Assembly (NCBI RefSeq): GCF_018143015.1
Contig: NC_054740.1
Span: forward strand, 75,165,856 to 75,229,855
Source: Lytechinus variegatus
Lineage: Eukaryota > Echinodermata > Echinoidea > Temnopleuroida > Toxopneustidae
Direction of reading: 5' to 3'
Length of the DNA: 64,000 nucleotides
Shown here: piece by piece, positions 11,757-23,000 of the stretch
Layout of the letters: every line of letters begins with the position of its first letter
How positions within the stretch are numbered: the first letter of the stretch is position 1
Program-made: the position numbers and the translations under genes
Notes under the pieces: generated by a model
Databases searched by the model: none
What the model saw: only the letters and a program-made list of their open reading frames with translations
Told to the model about the DNA's origin: nothing

Positions 11757-12117
11757 AAAAGGTCTACCTTGCATACACAAACCAATATCATCCCACTCAG
11801 TGTTAGCATGGGGGTGCAGAGCTAAGTTTTGATTTATTTCATCATTAAAGATGAAAAATAACTTCTGTCATTGCCAACTATGTTCCAGATATCTAATGTG
11901 CTTTTGTTAGCTTGACAAATATGTATAAATGATGTGCTTCTATGTGTAAATGATTTATACTTAAGGATATAATAGAATTTTCACTTTAATACTCAGTACC
12001 TGTATATTGTTGTTCAGAAATTATTGTTGAAACTGAAGAGATATTTTATATAATAAAGTGGATAATATAATGAACTTATAAAGATCTCTCATCCTGACCC
12101 ACATTTCACTCACTCTA
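11757..12117. other. Intergenic, nothing recognised
   Basis: AT-rich sequence with no supported feature. Confidence 0.5.
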
Positions 12118-12460
12118 GGTCACATGTGTGACCGAAATTATGACAAATTTTGACTTAAGTTAGTTGTAAATCTAAAAAGTTTAGAGATTTAGTAATTCAA
12201 AGGTTACAGCATTAACATGTTTATCCAGCTGTCATTTGGAAATATTTTTGCTGTCTCCAATATGCAGGTTCAAGGTCAGAGGTCAAAAGAACTGGGTCAC
12301 GTGGGTGATTTCACACAGGAGCATTATTTGGAAAGTTTAATTTGTTATAAAATCTCAAAAAGTTTAGAATTATTACAAATTAAAGTCAAGATTTGTCATA
12401 GTTCTGGTCACGTGTGTGACCAAGAATGGTCATTTAGATTCTTTAATAAGAACTTTAATT
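12118..12460. repeat. Degenerate ~150-bp direct repeats with GGTCACRTGTGTGAC palindromes
   Basis: The palindromic cores GGTCACATGTGTGACC, GGGTCACGTGGGTGA and GGTCACGTGTGTGACC recur at about 12118, 12295 and 12407, each followed by AAAAAGTTTAGA-like sequence. A perfect DR1 motif (AGGTCA, one base, AGGTCA) lies at 12273-12285. Confidence 0.6.
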
Positions 12461-12640
12461 TATAAGCATAAAAAGATATAACTTTATAAGAAAAAAAGGT
12501 TAATTACATAGTTAATAGACCTGTCGACTTAAAATAATGTTTACATTTATTGCATATATTTCAAGGTTCTTGACATTTTGAAAACATGCTAATGCTGCAA
12601 AACATTTACAGGGGGGTGTTTTACAAAGAGTTACGTCTGA

Positions 12641-12933
12641 CTTGAATGTCTCCGATCTTCTTCTACTGCTCACCTTCGACTATCTCTAGGACCCCGCACT
12701 TTTACCCGTTATGGAGATCGTGCTTTTTCTGCTCTTGCCCCTAAACTCTGGAACAATGCATCCACTGTCGAATCTTTCAAAACACTCCTCAAATCTTACC
12801 TCATTAAGCAGCCCTCTTAATTCCATTTCCTGTTCTCTCTCACTGTATTTTGCTACTTCTTTTTTCTCTTTCCAATGCGCTTAGAAACTTGTATTAAGCG
12901 CTATCTAAATGTTAATTATTATTATTATTATTA
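12641..12933 (+). mobile_element. 5'-truncated CR1/L2-type LINE, 3' end
   Basis: The open frame 12641-12820 encodes the last ~60 residues of a non-LTR reverse transcriptase ORF2. Diagnostic motifs are LRLSLGPRTFTRYGDRAF, SALAPKLWNN and FKTLLKSYLI before TAA. A 3' tail follows with GCGCTATCTAAATG and ends in (ATT)n, as in CR1/L2 elements. The remaining upstream ORF is absent, so it is a dead-on-arrival copy. Confidence 0.85.
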
Positions 12934-13267
12934 AAGTTATGCACAAATAAAAACATAAATCTCTTTCATTATAGGCAGTAGAGCATGACATGACCAGTAA
13001 GGTGATGTATTCTGCATGCAATCAGGAGTGTGAGTCAGATATTAAGTCAGGCCTATTAGTATCTGTTAACCACCATCCACTTAATAAACGCAGACCGGGA
13101 TCCACAGAAAGTAATTCGTTCCATAGTAAACAAGAGAAAAATAGTTTCCCTAGGTAAAAAAAAAAGCAGATTATAGTCAGTAGTTCACCCTTTAAGGTTG
13201 CAGAGGCTGACATTGTTTTGAGTGGCCAAGGATCAGCCTGTATATTTATTCTTTTATAGGTATGATT

Positions 13268-13655
13268 TAGTACTGAAGTGATGTCACATAAAACTTTTGC
13301 ATTTCAGTGTTTTTGATACCACATTTTGGTTGGCACGATAAAAAGAAACCCACTACTAAAATTTGGTTGGAATCGGTCCATGGGACCCAAGATATGACCT
13401 CATGAATACATAATTACATTTAGCCCTACTGAAGTTGATGTATTATTGGCCTGGTTCTAAATGGTAGGAACCAGGCCAATAATACCCTGACCTCAGTTGT
13501 GCTTATGTATTTATGTGGTCATATCTTGGATCCCCATGGACTGATTCCAACCAAATTTTGGTACTGTTTTTTTTTTATCATGCGCTACCAAAATATAGTA
13601 TCTAAACGCTGACATACAAAAAAGGAAATTTGATGACGTCTCATTTTGGTACTTT
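13268..13655. mobile_element. Foldback MITE with ~180-bp arms
   Basis: The sequence is an imperfect palindrome centred near 13461, where ATTATTGGCCTGGTTC pairs with GAACCAGGCCAATAAT. The arms continue through CCATGG, AACCAAATTTTGGT and TGACGTC/TGATGTCAC segments. No ORF. Confidence 0.82.
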
Positions 13656-14674
13656 ACATAAGAGCTCCTCAATTATTTTTTTCTTATATGGAGATAGGGG
13701 GTTGTTCAAGTAAGTGTCCTCCGATTATGGTAAGGAGGATGTTTGCCAATTTTTGTCAACTTTACTTGTTGAAATCTGTACAAAGGTTAAGGGTTGGTCT
13801 TCATAATTACGGTGGGAGTTGCTAGCATTGGTCAGGTTACAGAGAAAGTTTTTTTTTCTTCCCTCACTAGCCACTACCCACTGGTAATTGTCAATGGGGT
13901 ATAACTTTCACGAGAACATTCATGAAAAAGTTCCAAGGTTTATTTTTAATTTCTAACAGATTTTTTTTCTCCGTAATATACAGATGATTAAAAAAGCAGA
14001 GTTCATTGCATTGCCACATGACAAATATTGCTGGTTAAACCTCTGTCGAAAATTTTTTTTAAAAATGGTCTTCATCTCTCAAGAGAGGACAAAAAATTGA
14101 ATGTATCATTTGATCTGAATCTAGGATGAAATTGCTGTTTTGATTCCTCAATTTTTGACAGACTTCTTCATGGTTCTCTGCATTGTGACATTCTCTTCTT
14201 GAATCATCTGTATATCATGTACATGAAAACTCAATGCTTTGGAAGAATAATTTCTCCATTCAAATATAAGAAAACTGTTAAAGAATGGGAAAAGAAATTA
14301 TATTCATCGAGATCTGGAATGTTACACTAACAAATTGATACATGTACAAACAAAATGTAAAATATCATTTCATGAGCATAATCATTTGTTTTTTAATTCA
14401 TACTTTAAGTATGTCAGCTCTCAGCCTTGACAATGCATAATGAATACTTGAACCACAAACCTTCAAATTATTCAAAGTAATTCCAGAATTATTGCATAAA
14501 ATTACATCTACAGATAACTTTTTAATAAGTTTCTTTGGTTTTACCAAGTTATACACATGACATAACACATGACAGAGGTAGGTTAAGCAAAGTTAAATAT
14601 CAGCATGTGAATATACACATATGAATAATAATTATGACTTATGTGCTTATAAAGGCACTTAAGACATACGTCCA
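13656..14674. other. Intergenic, nothing recognised
   Basis: AT-rich, with no feature that I can support. Confidence 0.5.
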
Positions 14675-15233
14675 GGGGGACGTTTCATAAAGCTGTTCGT
14701 AAGTTTAGAGCGACTTTTAAGAATGACTGGTGAATCTTTCTTACATGTGTACGTGCTAAACCATCGCCAACCATTAACCGGTGTGTATACCATTAGACCG
14801 GTGTGTTGGCTCAGTTGGTAGAGCATCCGTCTCACAACCGGGAGGTCGGGGGTTCAAACCCCGGCCGCGTCAGACCAAAAGACGTAAAAAGATGGGAGTT
14901 GCTGCTACCCTGTTTGGCGTTCAACGATTAAAGGGATAGAGCCTCGTCAATCTGGCGCTGCGCAGCGGCCGCCGGGCCCACGATCAATTGGGCAAAGCAA
15001 ATTTTCGGAGTATTTCATTTCATGTCTATTTCGAACAATACATTATGGATTTATCATCATTTATCAAAGAAAGGATCATAGTCATTCTTTAAGTCGCTCT
15101 TACCTTAATAATACTATACAAAATTTATATAGCGCTTTATACGAAAGTTTCAAAGTGCTAAGAAAGAAAGAGAAAAGAATATAAGTACAAGATATCTCAG
15201 TACGATATGTTACGAACAGCTTTATGAAACACC
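14675..15233. mobile_element. GCCGTTTCATAAAGCTG-family MITE interrupted by two insertions
   Basis: The ends CGTTTCATAAAGCTGTTCGT (from 14681) and ACGAACAGCTTTATGAAAC (to 15230) are those of the intact MITE at 2265-2437. The middle holds a tRNA-like SINE (about 14797-15060). Inside the right arm, between GTCGCTCTTA and TTACGAACAGC, is a second ~100-bp insert with TATATAGCGCTTTATACGAA, a SINE/LINE-tail-like motif. Confidence 0.82.
14797..15060 (+). mobile_element. tRNA-derived SINE (Val-like head)
   Basis: The head TTGGCTCAGTTGGTAGAGC reads as a D-arm with box A. The anticodon loop CTCACAA (CAC) and box B GGGTTCAAACCCC complete a tRNA-like fold. The body follows with GACGTAAAAAGATGGGAGTT. Nearby CCATTAACCGGTGTGT and CCATTAGACCGGTGTGT look like a duplicated left boundary. 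Right edge approximate. Confidence 0.75.
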
Positions 15234-16202
15234 CATCAGGAGTATCCTATCTTATATTGAAAATACAAGTGAGGGTATATAGCACACCAGCTGACTTGTG
15301 CGGATTGTGCTCCCTTTCTTTGAGCGACAGTTTCCAAAAGAATGGTTCTTAACCTCAATTATGAAATGTTCTACCATTTAATCTGGTTGCCCAGATAGAA
15401 TTGACAAGTGTGGAGCAATTAATTTCCTTGTTTTGGGGCGCGGGGTGTTTCATAGTTGTTGTTTTTTCTCTAAATATCCATTATTAAAATATAACCTTTC
15501 CAGAACTGACAAAAGAAACCTTCGGTAACAACAGCCTATCAAACAAACTATAAAATGTAGATGATGTGAAGTGTATAGCAAATAAAAAGGTGAAAATATT
15601 TTCAAGCGATAATTAACACTATAGTACCAGGGTGGGGGCAGGGCTATCAATTTAATCCCCTGTACAGAATTTATTTTTGATCGATTTTATATGAGAGAAT
15701 AGGATTCAAATGGCTAAGGTATGAAATAAGCAGCATTTTTGTAGCAATTTATGAACTTAGTATTTGCCATTTGGTGGAACACAAATTCAATTTAAAAAAA
15801 TGTGTTTTTTAACTTACAGGTTATTGTGCCATAATTACAATGCGTCATGACTTAGGACCCTTTGAACCCTTGTCTTACTTTCACAAACTTTGAACCAAAA
15901 GATGTGCAAGACTTGCACGAAACTTGCCTTATTATACGTAATGATATTGCCCAGTTCTGCAAAACTCACAAACTTTTTTTTTTTGGGGGGGGTCAATCCC
16001 CCCTCCCTGGCTTTGGGTTAGAAATCAGATGACATCAAGTTTGGATTTAGAAATGGAACTTCAAATAACAAAAAGTGGCACCTTCTCAACTGGGCTACCT
16101 CATGAAAAGATAGAAAAAATAAATATGATAGAATCACATAACTCCATGAACACACAGAAGAATTTCATTTAGTGACACTGCTGGATCCAGTGAGTGGGGC
16201 CA
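15234..16202. other. Reductase 3' flank
   Basis: Probably contains the 3' untranslated region of the minus-strand reductase. TTTATT near 15671 would read AATAAA on the minus strand. Nothing else is recognised. Confidence 0.45.
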
Positions 16203-16233
16203 TCAAAATGGGTAATACTTGGCATTCTTGGAT
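16203..16233 (-). CDS. Reductase exon 9, 31-base terminal coding exon
   Basis: The acceptor GAACAG is followed by A, completing GCA, then SKNAKYYPF and TGA. The phase fits and KYYPF matches the family's usual (D/H)YPF end, so this tiny exon is convincing. Confidence 0.85.
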
Positions 16234-17043
16234 CTGTTCAAGAAGATACAAAAGAAAAATCCAACAATATTTCATAACATTTGCTACATTCTAACTTAGT
16301 TGTTTTTCCTCAAAATTTGAACAATCACAGCAATTTCACGTATCAGTTAGCCTCTGACATATAATTCACATCCAACACATTGACATGTGATAATAAAAGA
16401 TATCTTGATTGATAATTATCGAAGTGTGGATGCATCGTGGTCAAGTGGTTCTGACTCTCGCCTTTCAAACAGAGGGTCATGGGTTCGAATCCTAGCCATG
16501 GCATGTTTTCCTTCAGCAAGAAATTTATCCACACTGTGCTGCACTCGTTCGAGGTGAGGTAAATGGTTACCGACAGGAAGTAATTCCTAAAAAAGCTGTG
16601 TGTACCAGAATTGGTAGACTAGCTTAGCCGAGGTAATATAGGAGCGCCTTGAGCACCTAGCAAGGTGGATACATGTGTGCTATACAAATCCTATATTATT
16701 TTTTCACATCATTTGATAGCATTCAATTGTACTTACGCTGGGAAAGTGATATAGTGGAAGTTCCTGTCAAGTGCCTGTATACGCTGAACCTCATCACTTG
16801 TCAATTCAAAGTCAAGAACCTAAATATTAAAAGAAAAATGTTGAGGTGTCTGAAGATCATGAAAGCAATTCCTGAAAAAAAGATGCTGCCGTGGAGCATA
16901 TACATATGCAAGAAGTGAATCATTAATAGTAGTAGTTGAAGAGGTAGTAGAAGTAGTAGTCAAAGTAGTAGTAGTAGAAGTAGATGGAGGAAGAGTAGAA
17001 GTAGTACTAGTGGTAGTCACGGTAGAAGTAGTAATAGTAGTAA

Positions 17044-17087
<44 letters not shown>

Positions 17088-20000
17088 GTAGTAGTAGTAG
17101 TAGTAGTAGAAGAAGAAGTAGTAGTAGTAGTAGTGGTAGTAGTAGTAGTTGAAGTAGTATTGCTATTATCATCATCATTATTATTACCATTACTATCATT
17201 ATGATCATAATTAATATTGTTTTTATAACTACTATTATTATAAGTATTAATCTTATCTGTATCAATATTAATGACATTGTTTTAATCATTGTTATTTCTT
17301 AACAATTATTCAATTAAAGGAGTAACAAGTCTCTTTCAAAAATGTAACCAGAAAATATGAGAAACATATTGATAGAGTTGACAAAAAAAATCCATCAAGG
17401 GATGATAGAGTTATGAATATTTGATAGAATTAACCACACTGAGGTGTGGGTCGACTTCAACTGTAATACCTGGAAGTTTTCTCTGATCCTGGACGGAGTA
17501 ACACTTTTAGGAATGACCACAATGCCCCTGTCTATTTGATATCTGATAGCTATCTGGGCAGGAGATCGACCTTTGGTCTTTGCAATCTCGTTTATGACTG
17601 GGTCTTCAAGGAGTACTGGGTCAGTGCCAGCTTGCCTGTAACAATCAAACCGGAATGAAAATGAATTTGATATCATCTCCATGCATCAGCGAATCATTTC
17701 ATTCATAAACATACATACATGTTTAAGCAACTTTCGCATTATAACTCGCTCATACCGTACATGGAGATGGGACCATTAATGAATGCTTAATTCTTTGAGT
17801 GAGACTGGTTCAACCAAATCATTTTCAATAAACTGTGAATGAATTTGAAGCACTTTGTCCTTAACGAGCCATAGTAACACATATTCCACTTAACTGATAG
17901 TATGTTAATCACATCTTAATAAAATCTGCATAAACCATGTGATGGATTAGCTTGCCTTCATGAAATTCTTGCTAGTAATATGAAAGGCAGTATTTTTTGT
18001 TCTTTGATTCAATATCATCTTATTTCTATTATCTCAGCCATACAGAGTGTGTATTGGGTAAACTAAATAGTTGACATTTTGTCTTGTTATTTCAAAGAAA
18101 CATTCAACCTTTGACTGCTTTCAAGTGATAATTTCATACTTCTAAGCATGGATAGTACTTGATATGTCAAAGATAAACTTATTGAATGGTATTATAATAG
18201 TCAAACCTACATTAGCTTGAACATTCGTCTAAACTAGAATTTTAAACCACACTTCTTTGTGCTATATGTCTTCCATATTCATGGGAATTATAATGTACCA
18301 ATCAAGTCATAATATTCATTATATTTTTGCATTTTCCTATTCTTCCCATTTCATGACTTATTTATTATTTACAAAATTTTGCAGCGGGAAAAAAATACTT
18401 AGTGATTTTCAATAGATGTGGCAATTGACAACTGGTACCCTACAAGAGTGTGATATACATCAACCCATGTTTAATTATGCAATGGCTATCAGAATACCTT
18501 CCATTAAACTTTTTAAGAAGACAATAAATTGGTAAATTGATAACTTACAGTGGACGATCAGGAGAACCCAGAGGACTGTAGGCCGTTAAAGATATACCAT
18601 TAGCTTTACAGAACTCTTTGATGTCATTCCCTGGCAGGTATGGTGTTATTTCAATCTAGTCATGGGCAATCATAGAGAAAATATGAATCAATCAAGTACT
18701 TTACAACTGATATACCACAGTCACTTTAAACAGCAGCAGCTCAAGACCTAAACTACTTAAACTCAGAAGTAGCGTTATAAGGAAGTTTTTAATATATGCC
18801 AAATAGAATGATGAATAATTTCATGCTTCTCTTTATGGTATTTATATAAGGCAAAAAAATTGTTTGCATTTATTATTAGGATGTTTACATTAATGCAATT
18901 ATTTTTAGAATTCATGTCTTTTCAATTTAATGAAGATTGATTGACCATCATAACATTGTAATTCAAAATCTACAATCTATTTCTGTTGTTTCTTGAAAAG
19001 GTACATATATCAAGACTATTCTAAAACTTTTGGAAATACAGAAGATGTGTTAGAGCTCCTTGGATTTTGGTTCTAAGTTCCACCACATGGCAAAGAAAAA
19101 ATACATGTATATACCTAGATATATATTTCTGTAAACTGATTACTTGTAGCAATGGAGAGTAATTGATTGCATCAATGAATACAACCAACCCTTACCTGGA
19201 GATTGCATATCTTTTGCTTTGGTGGTAGATCTAGGATTCTTTGAAGCTGGCTTTTGTTGAAATTGGACACACCAATAGCTCTTGTCAATCCCTTTTCTAC
19301 CAAATCCTCCATGGCCTGTAAAAAGAAGGAGTGATACACCACTGTGCTGTCATGGAGTATTTTTATATAGTAAACCAATTATAAATCATTATCTAATCAC
19401 TTATGACAAATTAATATAAAGTCAACACTACTGTACAATCTCATGGTTATTATGGCAGCAGTGGGCAATGACATTAAAAGGACATTGCCAAGCATGGACA
19501 TTACAATTCTAAACAAAGAACTATTTTTATGAACCTACCTTCCAGGTGTCAACAAAGTCTATATCATCATCAGCAAGTATCATACCATCAGGACCTTTAG
19601 GCGCCATCCCTTTCCCAGTCTAGGTCAATTAAAGAAAGGAGTTACATGATAAATATATAATTTTTTTGTGGTACAGGGGATGTAGAATATTTTGAATGGG
19701 ATGAGGAGATTGGGGGCTGACTGAAGCAAAATAAAAATCCAAATAGTTGGGAATTCTTTATGTTTTGGGGGAAAAAATGGGAGAGGACTGGATAAAGTAA
19801 CAAAGACCAAATTCTAACATGCAAGACAGATGATAATTCTCTTTTTACACTAAGCAGATTTATTCCAAAAAATACAAGTGGGTTAATTATACTTTAAATT
19901 GATCAAATTTGTAGTTTTTCAGCCCCCCCTCCTTTTAAGAAAAAATAATGACACCAGTTTACTGATCTATCTAAAATTTATGCACACAATGCATGAAATA

Positions 20001-23000
20001 TACATTTTTAATCTGGAAGGCCTTTATCCAGAGGTGGTATTCTAAAAATTGTCTCAACTTTCCTTGTAACTCAGCAAGATAACAGCTTGCTAAATTATCT
20101 TAAAGCAGTCTTCTCAAAATTATCTCTGTAAGGACATCACCTATTTTATCTCTGGCATGCCGAATATTCAATATCATCAACAAATGATTTAGATTGTTAC
20201 ATGTTTAGGTCAACCAATAGAAGATTCAGAACATTATTGACATGAGGCATACTTTCCCCTGCACCTCTGATGCTTAACCCTAATTCTCCGGGGGGGGGGG
20301 CATAATGGCCCCCCCTCAACAATTTTCGCGATATATCTGCTGCGCGAAATTTTTTCACCTCGCAGCTCACTGACTTTTTACATTCAAGTCTCGCGCAAAT
20401 TTTGAGACCAAATTTGTGACGCCCGGGTACGCGGTTACGACATTACGCAACATGCAAGTGCATGTCAGACCCAAAATTGCTCATAAACGTGATTTCATGT
20501 ACAAATCCAATGCAAATTGCGTACTTAGCCAAAATTCATAAATGTATCATTATTTCTACTTTTACTGATTAAACTTAATTAATTTTGCCTTGTTTATGAT
20601 CAGAATTATGTCTGGAACAATTTCCATTGAAAAAACAATAAAAAACAAAAAGTAAAAAAACAAAGAAATACATAAGAAATTCATAAAACAATAAAATACA
20701 TAAGAAATTTATTTCCAAACCAAAGTTTTTTTGAATTACGATTGTTAAGAATGCTACAAAGAAAATTTTTATTAAAAATTAGCATTCTAGGAGCTTTATT
20801 TAGTGAATTAGAGCAAAAAGTATGATTTATGCATAAATTAGCATAATTAATTCATATAAAATAAAATCTCATTATTTTGGAAAATTTTACCATACAGCCT
20901 TGTAGATTACATCGCACACTACCAGCGTGCAAATTTTTGCGTCGCTCGCGCGATCAGCGGCCAAGATCTTAAGGGGGGGCCATAATGGCCCCCCCCCGGG
21001 AATGACAAGACTCAAAATACCCGGGAGATTTAGGGTTAAGCTTGTCTGCCACTGTTCTAAAAACATGTGGATGTTCTCCCAGGAAATATTTTCTTTGACA
21101 AGATTCATCTTGAAAAGTCTGCAAATCCGTCTGTAATATCTCTGGAATGTCTCCTTTGGTAAAACAAGATGTTCTTGTGGGATGCAGCAATAAATTTTTC
21201 TCTCAATGTGGAGTGTTCAGACTTTGAGTTCTCCCACTTACCAGGACATCCGAGGGATGTCCAGGAAGCGGAAAATAATTTGTACATGTTGTACGAGTCT
21301 GCATTACAGTTGTTGCTGAATCCTCTGGTTAATAATAATATACATGTTGTCAAGAGCAGCTTTTTTTTATACAAAGTACACAGGATGTTTCATACCCTAT
21401 TCACACTGGCCACAAACACCGCTACAGTACAGGGAGTGTCCCCGGATTGTAGCGGTGTTGCCTTCAGAGTGAATTCTCGGACCAACAATGAAGAACCCCG
21501 GGATAACCTCCCCTCGCTACAACTCCATTACAACCTATCGCTACGCAAACCAGAGTAATTTCAGCGAGACAACCCCACGACTATCGCGGCGTTCCTTCAG
21601 TGTGAAGGCACAATGCTACAACACCGGAATAAACCACTTGTGACTAATAATGAATATAATGTCAGGGTGTCGTGGTCTAGTGGTTATGACTCTCATCTTT
21701 CAATCGAAGGACGTGGGTTCGATTCCCCGACCTCAAGTATTTCTGGTGTATTGGAGTCAGGTCACTCCCAGAATCACAAGCCTACACATGTTGTTACGGA
21801 GGTCATTGAATTCACTTGCTGCAGTGTGAATGGATAAGTGAAATTTATCCTGAGACTGTGTTGGGATAACTTTTCTACTGTGAATGCATTTAAAGCAGGT
21901 TTATAGCAGTGTTGCCGTCCTGCGCTAGCACCGGGATAGATTTGAAAACCAGTGTAAAAGCAGTATTAGAATGTTAGCATATTATCTTTAATTTTGACTT
22001 ATTAAATCCAGGTAACATTCAGGAAAGAATTTCAAATTGCAAGAATGCCTTAAAATACTGACCAACAATTACTTATATACAAACTGACCATTCAAATGAA
22101 TACTAATCCTCCCCGGAATGCTATCAAAATGTGTCTTAAATATACTTGACTGCCCACTTGCTTAGGTCCATAGAAAATGAGTGTTATATAGCATAATTAG
22201 GCAGTTTCCAACAGGTTAAGGATATTTTTTCCCCACTTAGAATGCACTGTGAAAGTTTCAATCAAAAGCATTGTGCGAACTAACCTGGAATGCAAAAGGC
22301 CAATGCATAAGGTAGAGATCAACATAGCTTAAACCAAGCTTCTCTAATGACTTTCTGCATGCTGCTTCCACATCTCCAGGGCGGTGATCAACATTCCACA
22401 ACTGGGTTTAAAAAAATATTATTTAATTTACAATTAAGTCTGGATAAGTCAATTTGTAAATAAAATTCTACAGATTATGCAAACACCTGGGCTCCGAAAC
22501 GCAAAGATTTGCGATGAATTGCAAAGGTGAAAGAACCGCACTCATTGGCTCCCAGTCAATAATTTGAACAGAGTGCACATACAATGATGATCTTGATTGG
22601 TCATTGGTATTAAGCATTTGATTGCAAATCTTTTTTTGCAGAGCCCTGTTCCCTTTTCTCTATGTCTTGTTATTCTGATCTTTGTTTATGTTTTTCTTTT
22701 TTTAAGGAAAAAAGATGTCTATGTTCCCCTGAAATACTAGTTCAATGAGTTACATGTAAATCTAATCACAAAGTGTTGCAGGCACAAAGTTATGATGGAA
22801 CACAGTTTTAAAAGACAGGATCTAGGTTTAAATACATGAAAAATAATGTAAACAAAATTTTAAGTATTACCATATATGATGCTGTGATTCTACATTATAC
22901 TAATTTTATATTTGAAGTTATAAATATGAAAGAATGCATTGTTTGATTGTTTCTTCTTTTTTGGTCAGGAAAAATAATTGAAATTAATTACAAATGAAAG

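Larger units (their letters stand above)
17636..20271. other. Reductase introns 3-6, non-exonic sequence
   Basis: Between exons 7, 6, 5 and 4, and beyond exon 4, the sequence is AT-rich. I recognise no repeat in it. Confidence 0.5.

Noticed and set aside
14806-14870. Functional tRNA-Val gene
   Set aside because: Acceptor ends do not pair, the anticodon stem has a mismatch and a SINE body follows; taken as a SINE head.
16437-16505. Functional tRNA-Glu gene
   Set aside because: The acceptor stem does not close and a SINE tail follows; the same holds at 21664-21735.
17010-17289. Long Val-, Leu- and Thr-rich frames
   Set aside because: Translations of a GTA/TAG microsatellite.
21169-21558. 129-residue frame on the plus strand
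   Set aside because: Overlaps a repeat within a reductase intron and has no recognisable domain or splice context.
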